The notes: generated by a model from the letters alone, not told the origin. 64,000 nt of DNA from Morella rubra (GCA_003952965.2 CM025856.1:8827439-8891438), one strand, 5' to 3'. Shown: positions 47,245-58,900, numbered from the stretch's first letter. Translations and numbers: made by a program.

Positions 47245-48735
47245 GGATTCAGAACAATAATTGATGCAGAAAAAAATGATTTCAGTCTCAAATAATAGAA
47301 TAGTTCTCTTGAAAAAGAACAAAAGATAGAAAATTTGTCTCTTGAAAGAGAACAAAAGATAGAATGTCGGATTATGCTATACAATTCTGTCACTTTTGTT
47401 GTGTAAAGCAAGGTTGATACAATTAGGGCTGCTCATTTCAACTGTCGGTGTCGGAAAAACCGGCATCGGCGTTGGGAACCGCTATACTGGTGGTTCCCGG
47501 TACCAGTGCCAGCAGTAAAACTAGCCATTTACCGGTGATATTACCGGTGATGGTTTACTGGCGAAAATTCCGACAATAAACCGTCACCGGTGGCTTTTTT
47601 ATTTTTTATAAACGACGCCGCTCTTTTTATAAAGAGAATGGCCCCTTGCAATGCTTGCAATGGGGTTGGGGTTTACCCTAACCCATCGCTTTTTTTTTTT
47701 AATAAAAATAAATAAATAAAGGGCGTCGTTCTATGGCGCCTTGCAGTTGCAATGGGGTTAGGGTAACCTCATCGCTTTTATTTTTTTTAATAAAAAATAA
47801 AACAAAACGCCATCTCTACTTAAAGAGAACGGCACCGTTTGGGTTAGGGTATTAAACCCTAACCTTTAACAATGAGATGAGCACACCGTTTCCTCAGGAC
47901 CTTAGCCGCGAAAACTCCAAAGTCTCAGGCTCTCTTTGCTCTCTCCCGCCCCTACGTTGCCTCTCACTCGTCGCCCATCCTAGAGCAGTTGGGTTACGAC
48001 GTTTTGAAGATGGTCTTCACAATCTTCATTACTTTTAAAGATGAGTTTTTTTCTTGGATTTGTATTGTGAATCTGAATTTTTTCTTTTGTGAATCTAGTG
48101 TTTTTTGTTGTGAATCTGTGATGGTTTTCATTTTGGGTTCGAGGAGAAGAGAAAATTTTTTGTGAAATTTTATGAACCGGTGGTGACCGGTTATTTTGTA
48201 ACCGTCACGGGTAAACCGGCACCAGCAATGGCCGGTTATTTGGCTTGCCGATTCCGGTGCCGATGTCAAATATAGGCCACCAAGGATTAGTGGTGACGGT
48301 GCTGGTTTTGGCCAAACCGGCACCTACGTCACTGGTACTTAGCCCTAGATACAATAATAGGCCAGCATTGTACAGGTGAAAGCTGATAGATGTTATTTCT
48401 ATCCTCCTTCGTTCACTGTGGTCGTCTACCACTTTGATGCAGTACACCAAATTCCAAAATCCCATATGCCCCATCAAAGGAGAAACCAAAGAGGCCATGT
48501 GAGCTGGTTTTTGGTATCCTGGGATCAGGGACAATCTTGTGCCGGCCATGAGATTTTCTTTCCCTTCAAACTGCACTTTGATGTTGAAGTGTATAGACTG
48601 GTAGACTGGAATTGTAGCTACCTCATAGCCTTATGTTCAATATGTGGAAAAAAAAAACCCAAATCAAATTAAATGGGAGAAAAGACAATTAACAGAAAGT
48701 TTGAAACCAGTAGAAAAGGAAATTTGCATACGCAG
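47245..48735. repeat. Dispersed duplication, partner of 30680-31300
   Basis: The same sequence as 30680-31300 with point differences, split at 47424-48347 by a hAT-like element. It stops matching after TTTGCATACGCA. Confidence 0.8.
47424..48347. mobile_element. Non-autonomous hAT-like element, 924 bp
   Basis: Ends are TAGGGCTG (left) and TTAGCCCTA (right), flanked by the exact 8-bp repeat GATACAAT at 47416-47423 and 48348-48355. The paralog at 30680-31300 reads TTGATACAATAATAGG with no element, an uninterrupted target. Both ends carry dense ACCGG/CCGGT repeats, as hAT subterminal regions do. The interior has two similar GCAATGGGGTT-containing blocks and no transposase. Confidence 0.85.
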
Positions 48736-49747
48736 GGAAATAACGGAAACCTTCCCTCCGTTTCTTTGAGTAGGTTTTTCTCTTTTTCCTTACTGGTGCA
48801 TACAGCATTCCCCAGGTGAGGACATTTTTGTGTTAAAAGAAAAGTAGAACCCTTTTGAGTTTGCCCCACTTAAGCATTTACCATGTTTCAGGTGACCTGA
48901 AATTTCTCAAAGCTTCAATGTCATAGGTTAGAGCATTCCTTTCAAGGACTATGGTTCAACTTTTAAAAGGCTCCTGTCTACAAACTTTTCCTATATTTTT
49001 GAGCTCCATTATATATTCCCTTTATAAAGTAAACCTCTGTACTCTTTAGTTATAAGACTAGAACTCCAGTTCCATTTCCTTATCCCCTTCTACAGCAATA
49101 TAAGATAATTTAAGATAGTTCAGTCTTTAACGAAGACTTCCCAACACTCGGGACTCACTCATGTTTTCAACCATGGAACACGTGACTTGACCATTGCTTT
49201 GTGGGCCTTCCGTGGGCGTTTTGATTGGATCTGTGATTGGACCATTATCCTGCCAACAAAGAATTTAAGCCCATTCCTTAACAGACAGTGGGAAGGTTTT
49301 CCCTTGGGCCTGCTTATCGTGGAAAGTATGTTTATCCTTGGGTGGCCATTCTCTTTTGGGTCTAAGAAACTGACCCAATGGACCGAAAAATTGCATGCCT
49401 CGAGCTTTAGCTATGCCCATCTAAAATTAGATCTTAGTTCAGTGACCCGCCTGCGTCCCTAATGAAAATAAATGGAAATGAAAAAGAAAATTCATACTAT
49501 GACTTGATTATTTGATATAACATAGTACAAAGCATCAAATAACTTCCCTCTTTTAAAAAACCAAGTTTTTTTTGTAAGCTTTTAAATAACCAAGTTGACC
49601 AAACGGTCCAAACCACCTATGTTACCGTGTCCCTGTAACGGCCTGTAAAACCCTTCTGCTTCATTGTCCCCGTTCGTGCTCTGGGCAGGGTTTATAATGC
49701 AGCGTTGAATTGCGGAGAAGTGTTTCTGTCTCGGCTAAACGTGGGCG
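48736..49747. other. Intergenic; KRR1-copy upstream region
   Basis: No gene recognised. At 49620-49747 the sequence becomes leader-like, with a TTTATAATG motif near 49690, about 60 bp upstream of the KRR1-like ATG. Confidence 0.45.
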
Positions 49748-50702
49748 ATGGAGAACGAGAATGACGGCGATGTTTTGCAGGTGCAGAAGTCGAAGAAGCA
49801 CAAGGGAAAGCACGACAAGCCGAAACCGTGGGACGAGGACCCCAACATCGACCACTGGAAGATCGACAAGTTCAACCCTTCCTGGAATGAATCCGGCTTG
49901 CTCGAAGTCAGCTCCTTCTCCACTCTCTTCCCTCAGTACAGAGGTCACCAAAACCCTTAACGACCGAATTGATTTTTCTTTTTGCTTTTTTCCAGCAAAA
50001 GTATTTCCGCTTCTGGATTGTTTATTTGATTTAGGATTTCTACTTTGATATTTCAATTGCTGTGTCCAGAAAAGTACTTGCAAGAGATTTGGCCGAGTGT
50101 GAAATCCGCTTTGAAAGAGTATGGCATTTCGTGTGAGCTTAACCTGGTTAGTGTTTTTTACATGTTTAATCTTTCTTCTTTCAATATGGAAAAATATTCA
50201 AACCTTTTGTAAAGCTGATTCAACTATGAGTCACAGAGCCCTTCTTATTAAATTCCTGGCCTAATCCCTCAAGTTGAAGCCCAAAGTTCACTGCGACAAC
50301 TATAGAGGTTTTCCAGATCGGTCATCTTCCGAATCTTCATGCTATCGGTCTAAACAACATCCAACAATTACCCTCGCTTGCCCCAGAATCTGAGGATGAT
50401 ATAAGAAAGATATGGCGGCCATGGCTATGTCTCTAAAGGTAATACGAGACTGCCAGATCATGAGTTTTTTGTTTCTGGAATTTTTTTTTTTCCATTTTGA
50501 TGTAATCTTATATTGAGGACTCTACAGAAAAAGGCTAAAGGAGTTTGGGAAGCAAAAAGCGGCTGAGAATATCAATCCTGAAGCTTATATTGTAGCAGAT
50601 GGGAACCTTCGAAAAAGAAATCCAAGCGCTCAGAGTCTTAAATACGACGAGTAGTATCCATGCTGATGCTTATATTGCAGCAGATGGGAACCTTCGAAAA
50701 AG
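49748..50702 (+). pseudogene. KRR1: Truncated KRR1 copy (SSU processome factor)
   Basis: KRR1 is a KH-domain protein of the small-subunit processome in the nucleolus. Exon 1 (49748-49943) encodes HKGKHDKPKPWDEDPNIDHW, KIDKFNPSWNESG and LEVSSFSTLFPQYR. Exon 2 (50070-50146) encodes EKYLQEIWPSVKSALKEYGI and SCELNL. Phases join across a GT-AG intron of 126 bp. The middle exons, including the KH region, are absent. At about 50527-50650 the last exon appears (FGKQKAAENINPEAYIVADG, then NLRKRN), preceded by an extra base in its AAAGGAG run, so a frameshift separates it from KKAK. The sequence between (50250-50450) is not KRR1; part reads GHLPNLHAIGLNN and I do not recognise it. The tail is repeated with an 85-bp period. 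This is a partial genomic copy; exons 1 and 2 could still be transcribed. Confidence 0.8.
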
Positions 50703-51684
50703 TAGGGTTGAACAAAATCGGACGGTAGATCGGATCGGACCGACTGAATTTGTAATCTTAGTGGTTTAAATTTGGTCCGGACTAAGACTACAAATTCAGT
50801 CCGGTCTAAACCGGATTTATTAATATAAATAATAATATTTTTTTTTATTTTTTTATACAAACTTAAAACTAAAGAAAAGAGAGAGAGTTGCAGGGGAGAA
50901 GGAGATAGAGAAAAGAGAGAGGAGAGAAAGAGAAAAGAGAGGGAGAGAGAGAGAGAGAGAGGAGAGAAGAGGGGAGAGAAAGAGGTGGAACGCGAAAGAG
51001 AGAGAGAGGGAGACAAAGAGGTGAAAGAGAGGGAGAGGGAGCCGAGGGGTAGTGGGAGAGAGAGGGAGAGACAGAGTTGAAGAATTCAATTTCTAAAAAT
51101 TATTTCTTTATCATTTATCACCAAAGAATAAAGTTCTAACAAATTAATAATTTCCAAATTTAAATTCAAATGGAAATAGATCCTCATCTAAAAATTCTCT
51201 CTCTATCACCAACAATACTTAGAGATGTTGTTTCTATGATTTTAATATTGATGGTTTCTTTGAATGTATAGTCAACTAATTAATTAATAAATATTTATTT
51301 TATAATTTATCACAATGTATTTGAAAATTTATTGATGAACTTTTTATTTGCAATTGATGTATTTGGAAACCATATTTAGGAAAAAAGAAAATCGGTTTGG
51401 ACCACTTATACCGAAGTGTTTTGGATCGAATCGGACCACTTATAAGTGGTCCGGTCCGATTTTTCAATTTAGACACAACCAAAAATCTAGTCCAATCGGA
51501 TTCCAGTAACCATATTTAGGAAAAAAGAAAATCGGTTTGGACCACTTATACCGAAGTGTTTTGGATCGAATCGGACCACTTATAAGTGATCCGGTCCGGT
51601 CTTTCAATTTAGGCACAACCAAAAATCTAGTCCAATCGGATTCCAGTTCAAAAATCAGATCGGATTTCTACTCGTGTAGTCCTA
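50703..51684. mobile_element. Non-autonomous hAT-like element, 982 bp
   Basis: Flanked by the exact 8-bp repeat CGAAAAAG at 50695-50702 and 51685-51692. Ends are TAGGGTTG (left) and TAGTCCTA (right). It inserted in the second tandem copy of the KRR1 tail; the first copy (50596-50620) reads CGAAAAAGAAATCC without interruption. The interior has GGTCCGG/CCGGTCC repeats near both ends, a 200-bp purine-rich GA tract (about 50875-51080) and a 140-bp tandem repeat. No transposase is present. Confidence 0.85.
51368..51647. repeat. Tandem repeat, 2 x 140 bp, inside the hAT-like element
   Basis: AACCATATTTAGGAAAAAAG starts at 51368 and 51508, and both units end AATCGGATTCCAGT. Only a few bases differ, so the doubling is recent relative to the divergence of other repeats here. 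Confidence 0.9.
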
Positions 51685-51759
51685 CGAAAAAGAAATCCAA
51701 GCTCGCACAGTCTTAAATACGACGAGTAGTATCCATATTGATGCTTATATTGCATGCTT

Positions 51760-52627
51760 ATAGCGGATTGGGGAGTGGGGCTCCTGGATTGCAGCCAGTA
51801 TGATGTGTTACAAATGATGGATGGATGATCTGGTCGAGCTTGCATTCCATAATTATTAGATGTTAGAAACAACGGCTTAATCTCAGAAAGAAGCTAATTT
51901 TTTGAGAGAAATGAGAAGACAAAAGAAAAATGATTGACACCAGTTACACGGTTTAGGTACTTTCTTTCTTTAAGCTATTCACATGGCGTCTTTTTTTTTT
52001 TCTGGGATGCTTGGCTTCATCAACCAATGTGTTACCCGGCCTAATCGCGTGTTGTTTTCCCAGTCACAAACCATCATAAAATTTTATACTATTTCAAAAT
52101 TTTAGTTTACGAACACAATTAATTCAAAATTTTAATCAAAAAAATAATTTTAAAATAATATATTTTCTTATTAAATCATTAATTTTTATTATAATAAATA
52201 TAAAAAATCCATTCAAATTATCTCTTTCTTTAATTTTTCACTAATTTTCATAAAATTCTACTCATCTCTCTTCATTTTTACATTAGCTCCTATAAAATTT
52301 TACTTTATTTACTACTTTTTCACAAAATTCAAAAAAATTCTGATTTTCTTAATTTTCACAACATTCTTTAAATATTTCACTTAGTTAGAGTTTGCAAACG
52401 ATGTTTTAAAAATTGAAGAGATTTGAGTTCTATTGGTTTTGCGAGAAAGTAGTGAAAAAGTAAAATTTTATGAAGTTAATGAAAAAGTGAGGAGAAATGA
52501 AATTTTTTTATGAGAGTAAGTGAAAAAGTAAAGAGAGATAAAATTGAATTTTTTTTTATATTTATTATAATAAAAAGAGATTGATTTGATAGATGAGTAG
52601 AGATCGATTATTTTTAAGTTATTTTAT
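51760..52627. other. Intergenic, AT-rich, with KRR1-tail scrap at left
   Basis: 51685-51760 is the rest of the interrupted KRR1-tail unit, with a further partial TTGATGCTTATATTGCA. From about 52070 to 52620 the DNA is extremely AT-rich with repeated AAAATTTTA words, like MITE interiors, but I could not set ends. Confidence 0.45.
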
Positions 52628-53004
52628 GGGGAAAATACACTTTTCACCCACAAACTACCGGAGTATGACACATTGCACCCCAAACTACCATCTTTAAGAC
52701 ATTGCACCCTCAAACTACCAATGCTATACATTTTTGCACCCTAAACTACCCACTTTGACACATTACACCCTCCAACTACTAATATTAAACACTTTGCACC
52801 CTCCATTTGACAATAATACCCTTGAGAAATTAATGAATTGACAACAATATCTAAGGGCATTATCGTCATTTTAGTTTGAAAATTTGATAAAGGGTGCAAA
52901 GTGTTAAAAATTGGTAGTTAAAGGGTGCAATGTGTCAAATTGGTAGTTTAGGGTGCAAAGTGTAAAATATATGGTAGTTCGTGGGTGAAAAGTGTATTTT
53001 CCCC
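52628..53004. mobile_element. Mutator-like MITE, 377 bp
   Basis: The terminal inverted repeats match over about 32 bp: GGGGAAAATACACTTTTCAC on the left, continuing CCACAAACTACC, and its complement on the right with one difference. The interior repeats variants of CAAACTACC and TTTGCACCCT as inverted blocks. Flanks TTATTTTAT and TTATTTATT could be an imperfect 9-bp target duplication. The GGGGAAAAT start is typical of plant MULE-derived MITEs as I know them. Confidence 0.75.
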
Positions 53005-53199
53005 TTATTTATTATTATTGTTTTAATTAAAAATTTTAAATTAATTGGGTTTGTAAACCGAAATTTTGAAATGGGGGAGAAACTTTGGATAAATCATAGT
53101 TTGCAAAGGCGCTCAGTTAAGTTGAAGAAAAAAATAAAAATTGCTGCGAAACAGTACAATCTTTAAAAATAAGGAAACCCGAGACAATAAGAAACAAAA

Positions 53200-54185
53200 G
53201 CAAACCTAGCGATTAACGTCAGTCAATTTCATCATCACCAAAGGAACAAGCCGTAGTTCTCCTCGGTCTGCTGCTTCGCCACGGTCATCAAAACCAAACC
53301 CGACAGTACGTTTCCTCTGAGATTCTCATTGTTATTATCTTTTGGGTCCCTCTCCCTATTTCGGGTTTGGAACGATGGGTCTTTATGGGTTAAATTTTGA
53401 ACTGGGTAATGCGCTGGTTTTGAGTTTCTTGAGCTGCTGGGGCATTTCGTTTTGAACTTAGTTTTAGCCGTAACTGAAGGATTGTCACGTACACAGAATA
53501 CTTATAAATTTATCATTTGCTCTTTCTAGTTGCATTTCTCGGTTTATAATTCACTACGTTGTTGTGGTAGTACTGCTCATTGTTTGACTTTTCGGGACTG
53601 GGTTTTAGAAGATTCTGGGTTTAGGATCTGAAAAATTTGTTTTTGATTTTTTGTTTTAGTTGTCATCTAGTTATAGTATATCTGTGATGTATAGGATGTT
53701 ATTTCCTGCCCTCAGCCTAGAAGTTTAAATATGAATGGGTGGGCTTGTGTACCTTGAATTTGATGAGCTGAGAAATTGCTTTTGCCCTCTTATAATTAGG
53801 CAATTTACGTCCAAAATATCCGCTATTTCTTTCTTGCTTGTGTTACTTGTCTTCCCCAACTCACCCCTCCTCTGACGCAATTTCATTGTTTTTTTAGCCC
53901 TACAAGCGAGAGCCAAGAGTTAACCGCACTTATTGTTAATTGTTTAAACTTTGGCAGTTGTGGCTCTCATTCTCTAGCAGCAGAGTTGGAAATGCGGAGG
54001 AATATATTTGTGTGTTCTGAATTTATCAGAAGTCAACAAATCTAGTTCGCTCTTTCTGCGAGAAACAGTTCCAAGGTTTACTTAATCGGATTAAATTGAT
54101 AGAGAAGCCTTGGTTTGCAGAATTACATGTCACGAATCTTTGCAGATTGTTAGCTTTCATTTTGTTAAGTGAGAAGAGGAGAGAG
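53200..54185 (+). promoter_or_regulatory. Probable 5' leader of the PPR gene, with intron and uORF
   Basis: A leader-like exon (about 53215-53306, AAGCCGTAGTTCTCCTCGG) ends at a possible donor GTACGT. A possible acceptor, TTTGGCAG, lies at 53950-53957, so a leader intron of about 650 bp is plausible. The remaining leader carries a short upstream frame, ATG at 54127 to TAG at 54153 (MSRIFADC), before the main ATG at 54186. The splice sites are inferred. Confidence 0.4.
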
Positions 54186-55961
54186 ATGGGGTACAGCACT
54201 GTTCAACAGAATCATACAGTGGTATTTAATAGTTTGCATCTAAATGGGTATTCCAAACAAGAGGGTCACCCTTCTGGCATGAACCATTGTTCAATGCTAA
54301 AAGAACCTGCTTTTCCGTTAAATTTATTGAGCAAGCGTAATCATCTATCTCAATCTTGTTTAGAATGGAGGGGAGGTCATGCGCCTGGAAGAAATGTGCG
54401 CTTTTCACAGTGTAGAGGTTTCCATCGAGGTGTTTGCATTGATAGAGACAATGAGATTGACCAAGATGAATGGAACTCTGAAAATTACGGGATGGGTGTA
54501 GAGAGAAATTTCAGAAAGCTGATGAATTCAAAGAAGCCGTCATCATCGAATTTAGATGGGTCCTTTGTTGAAAACAATGAGGAAACCAACAATGAAATTC
54601 TTCAGAAATTTTGCAGCCAAGGGAGACTGGTGGATGCATCAAGGTTGATTGATATTATGGCTCGTCGAAACCAAATTCCTCATTTCCCTTCTTGTATAAA
54701 CATAGTCCGAGGCCTGGTCAGATTGAATCAAATAGATAAGGCTTCTAAAGTTCTGAAAATTATGGTCATGTCTGGTGGAATTCCGGATATTATCACATAC
54801 AACATGATGGTTGGTGGTATCTGCAAGAGGGGACTTGTAAGATCTGCCATTGACCTCTTAGATGAGATGAGCTTGAGTGGTTGCCCTCCCGATGTGATTA
54901 CCTATAATACAATTATTCGGGCATTGTTTGATACTAGGAATTTTGATAAGGCTGTTGGGTTTTGGAAGGACCAATTGAGAAAGGGATGCCCTCCTTATCT
55001 GATAACCTACACAGTTCTCATTGAGCTAGTCTGCAGGCACTGTGGAATTTTGCAAGCTATTGAAGTATTGGAAGATATGGCAATTGAGGGCTGTTATCCT
55101 GATATTATTACCTACAATTCTCTGATTAATTATAGCTGTAAACAGGGCAAATATGAGGATGCAGCAATGGTTATACATAATCTTTTATCTAATGGGATGG
55201 AACCCAATGCAATAACTTACAACACCCTTCTGCATTCTCTTTGTAACCATGGGTGTTGGAACGAAGTGGATGAGATTGTGACAATCATGAAAGAAACTTC
55301 CTATACTCCTACTGTGGTTACTTACAATATCTTGATTAATGGTTTGTGCAAATATGGGCTTGTGGACCGTGCCATCAGCTTTTACAATGAGATGGTTTCC
55401 CAAAACCGTTCACCTGATATTGTAACTTATAACACTCTGCTAGGTGCTCTTTGTAAAGAGGGAATGGTAGATGAGGCCCTCCAAGTCTTTTACAGTTTAA
55501 ATGGTACCAGTTGTTCTCCTTGTTTGATCACGTATAATACGGTGATTGATGGGTTGGCTAAGAAGGGTATGATGGAGAAAGCAATGGGATTGTATGGTCA
55601 AATGATAGAAAATGCGATCATTCCTGATGATATTACCCATCGTTGTCTGATTTGGGGCTTTTGTCGGGTGGATCTACTTGAGAAAGCCGTTGAGATAATG
55701 AAGGAGATGGTTAAGAGAGACCACAAGGTCGGAAATAGAGCCTATAAATTTGTGATCCAAGAATTATGTAAAAATAAGAAGGTGGATATTGCAATAAAAG
55801 TCCTAGAAATGATGATCTCAAGCCAATGCAGGCTAGATGTGACATCTTATTCCACGATAATTAAAGGTGTGGCTGCTGCTGGTATGACCAGAGAGGCTAA
55901 TGAGTTGCATCAAAAGCTGATAGAATGGAAGGTTTTAAAAGAGGGGGCTGCGCTGGAATAA
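54186..55961 (+). CDS. P-class PPR protein (At1g08610-like), 591 aa
   Basis: An intronless pentatricopeptide-repeat protein. P-class PPR proteins bind single-stranded RNA in mitochondria or plastids and guide its processing, stability or translation. After an N-terminal 120 or so residues without repeats, about 13 repeats run to the C-terminus, many with the ITYN start and a GCxPD end (for example IITYNMMVGGICKRGLVRSA, VVTYNILINGLCKYGLVDRA). No E, DYW or SMR domain follows. The repeat order matches my memory of Arabidopsis At1g08610 (PDIVTYNS, PTVITYNILINGLCK and FPDDITRRSLIYGFCR there). I chose the ATG at 54186 (context GAGAGATGGGG); the frame is open upstream but has no earlier in-frame ATG. 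No break is seen. The organelle target is unclear, since the N-terminus (MGYSTVQQNHTVVFNSLHLN) is not a strong transit peptide by eye. Confidence 0.9.
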   Translation: MGYSTVQQNHTVVFNSLHLNGYSKQEGHPSGMNHCSMLKEPAFPLNLLSKRNHLSQSCLEWRGGHAPGRNVRFSQCRGFHRGVCIDRDNEIDQDEWNSENYGMGVERNFRKLMNSKKPSSSNLDGSFVENNEETNNEILQKFCSQGRLVDASRLIDIMARRNQIPHFPSCINIVRGLVRLNQIDKASKVLKIMVMSGGIPDIITYNMMVGGICKRGLVRSAIDLLDEMSLSGCPPDVITYNTIIRALFDTRNFDKAVGFWKDQLRKGCPPYLITYTVLIELVCRHCGILQAIEVLEDMAIEGCYPDIITYNSLINYSCKQGKYEDAAMVIHNLLSNGMEPNAITYNTLLHSLCNHGCWNEVDEIVTIMKETSYTPTVVTYNILINGLCKYGLVDRAISFYNEMVSQNRSPDIVTYNTLLGALCKEGMVDEALQVFYSLNGTSCSPCLITYNTVIDGLAKKGMMEKAMGLYGQMIENAIIPDDITHRCLIWGFCRVDLLEKAVEIMKEMVKRDHKVGNRAYKFVIQELCKNKKVDIAIKVLEMMISSQCRLDVTSYSTIIKGVAAAGMTREANELHQKLIEWKVLKEGAALE

Positions 55962-58900
55962 GCAGAGTCAATGCAAAAACTTGACCTTTTTCTACACTTC
56001 TAGGAATATGGCCATTTTCACGCTTAAAGTTGTACAAAATATACATTCTCATTAGGTGATTCTTCTTGTACCATTTTCTTTCTGAAATCCTTTAAACTTA
56101 CCAATTGATTGATCTTCTTATAAGGCTGCTTACCTTAGAATTATGGTTATACTGATCTGCAGTTTTGATTGTTGCTGTTGTTTCTCATATCTGTATAATG
56201 CAATATGCTTACTCATATCTGTGTTTCAGTCTATTTTTTGGATTGTTGGCTTTTTATAGTATGTTCTAGTGGTTGGGTTTATGTCATTCTGCATCGTGGA
56301 GCATGTATGAGACAGACAAAAAATTATTATTCAGTTCTTTCAAATGCATAGAATACTATTTGCTAAGATCAAATGGTCGATGATCTTCACTACAAGCACA
56401 TAAAGATTGATATTGAGCTAAAGAAAACTTAGCAATGAAAGAACCTTCATGGCATTATAGGAAGAGCATCACTGCCAAGACTTCTAGTTTCAATAGATTA
56501 GTGATTAGCAAATCTATTACGGCTGAAGCTGTTCTGACTGCCTTATCTTTTCTGAACTGAACATCGTCCTCTTGTCACCTCTGCTCTGTCTCTTTTCGAG
56601 AGGATTTTCTTCCCCGCCTGGCTAGGAAAAGCTTCAAGTCTTTTGGGAGAGGATGTGGTGGTAACCCCTGCAACTTCGTCTAGAGCTGGGAGTCCGGCCA
56701 TTTAGGAAGACTCACCATAGCCATAGCGACCCCACCCTCTATTGCCATACTCTAATAGCCGTTTACTCTCAGTCAAAGTTTTTAGAAGACAAGCATACTT
56801 CTTGTATATCGTATTACCATTAGCCCTTTCAGTTGTTGTTTTTCCCTGATGACTGCTTGGGCTGTTCCTCAGATATATCCGTTGACCTGCCCTGTGGTGG
56901 ATGTGGCATTTATAAAATGACAATTCAACTCAATGAAGCAAACAGTTTGATTGACTTAGCCAGATCGGGTTTACAGTTTCTTGGCTTCAAAACTATGAAA
57001 TGTGGATTTGAATTTTTAGCTCCTTTTCTTTCTCTAGTTTTCCTCACCAACCAGTTTTAGCATTTCAGGCAACACCACATACTCGACAGGTTGGTAGAAT
57101 TGATAGCCAGGAGAGAAGAAGGCAGATTAGCAAGCACTAGATCACAGTCCCATGTCTTTGATATAGGTTATTTTGTGGAATAATTGACAGATTAACTCAC
57201 CAAGATCAAGATTTAGTACAAGTCCATTACTAATTAGGGTTCCTGTAGGTTATATTTGCAAGTACTCAGGAGCTTCTCCAGAAAAAGGAAAAGTTTGGAT
57301 AAAAAGTGATGAACGTGAAAATGAGGCTGCTGAAATGGTACTTTCTCCATAGTAAAAACAAGAATAAAAAAGGAAAGTGATTAATCTGGATCAGCCAAAG
57401 AGTACTGGTATGGGCTCTTAAACTTAGTATTCTTGTAGGGTGATATTAGAGTTGGGAGTGACAAAAGCTTCAGAATGAAACTGGGGAAGAAGTTGACGAG
57501 AAGAGAAAAGATAGGTGGGTGGAATGGAACAATCAGATGCATTAGAGATGGGAAAAGTACAATGAAAGCAAATTTGGTATTAGAACTAGAATCTAGGAAG
57601 CAGCAGGCTTAGCATTGAGAGCTTATGGTATATACCAGGTATATGGTCAATTAAAATAAATAAATAAATATCTCAAAAAATAAATAAATTAGAGAGAGGT
57701 CATTTTTCCCCACAATTTTTTAATATTCTTTTTTCTTTCATTCTACCATGATTAGTTGTAATGTTCCTTTTGGATCCTCCGCATCAGATTCTTTATCTTA
57801 TATTTGCAATTATTTTTCATTCTGAAAGTTCTTGGAGGTGTAGCTAATATTTCTATATGAACTTGTGGATCCCAGGGAAACTCTCGAGGGATTCACTGAA
57901 GCACCATCACCTGGAATTGCAAGGGTTCCATGCTGCAGCCGCACATATTTCAGACACCTGGAATTACAAAAGATTTATGGTTTTGCTGGTTGTCATCAGG
58001 TGTTCGTAACATTTGTTGGTGAAACTCACTTTTCATGGAGTTAGGGTTACTTAAGAAATTTTTCCCGAACCTGTCAACAGTGATCTTCAATGTGGCACTG
58101 AGTTATATATCTCTTTTTTTTTTAATCACTTAGTTATATATCTGCTTTTATTGGCGATGCCCATCTTTGATGCCTTGGGCGATTACTTTTGTAATGACTT
58201 TTCTGTCTAAGGAGTTGCTATGTTTCATTCTTCCTTGCTAGTTATTGCATTCCACACCCCCCTGGCGCCCCTGCGCCTGCTCTCGCTCACTCCGGGGCAC
58301 CCTCTGTGTGCAGGTCATGCCATTCGTTGTCAGACTGGAACATTCCTCAGAGAAAGGTGATTCGAACAGGTGCAGTATTAACAGAAAATTGATTGGGTTG
58401 TAGGTGGCCAGAAGGATCTGGCGGGCAGGGGTCTGAGGTAGATCAGTTCATTGTGTAAAAGAAAAAAAAAAAGAACAAAAAATCTTGATATCGTCCAGAA
58501 AAGAAATTACAAAAGATGAAAAAGAAAATTCTTTGGAGGACTCTGTCGCAGTTGTTAGTAATCCTTCTCGGTGATAAGAAAGAACTAAGTCCTAATTCAG
58601 AAGCTCCCATCTCTGCTCTATCTCGGGCCCCTCTATGAGCAAACAGATCAAAGATTCAACAGTGTGAAAGTATGAGCTTCTTTTGAACGCAAAACAGCAC
58701 TGCCTCGCGCAAAAGGGATTCGAATCTACACCTCTTTTGGGTTTGATGCTTACAAACCAATTTTGCCATTTTTGAGATTTGAAATTTGTAAGTGGAATTT
58801 GACTTTGATGGACCTGAAATTGTGCACTGTGTATTAGTGACAATAAATGCCCTTTTTATGTGTTCATTTGTTCATTAGATATTGCGACCATTTTATATGA

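Noticed and set aside
49661-50083. A 140-codon minus-strand frame and a 112-codon plus-strand frame in a second phase
   Set aside because: Both are shadows of KRR1 exon 1 and its intron; the KRR1 reading has clear conserved motifs and splice sites.
50630-51089. Long serine/leucine-rich frames on the minus strand
   Set aside because: They are translations of the purine-rich GA tract inside the hAT-like element.
54096-54185. Extension of the first PPR protein by 30 codons upstream
   Set aside because: The frame is open but begins at TTG and has no in-frame ATG before 54186; plant genes rarely use TTG starts.
58700-58740. GGATTCGAATCTACACC as a tRNA 3' half
   Set aside because: The T-loop-like word is there, but I could not place an acceptor stem, D arm or anticodon arm upstream at the right spacing.
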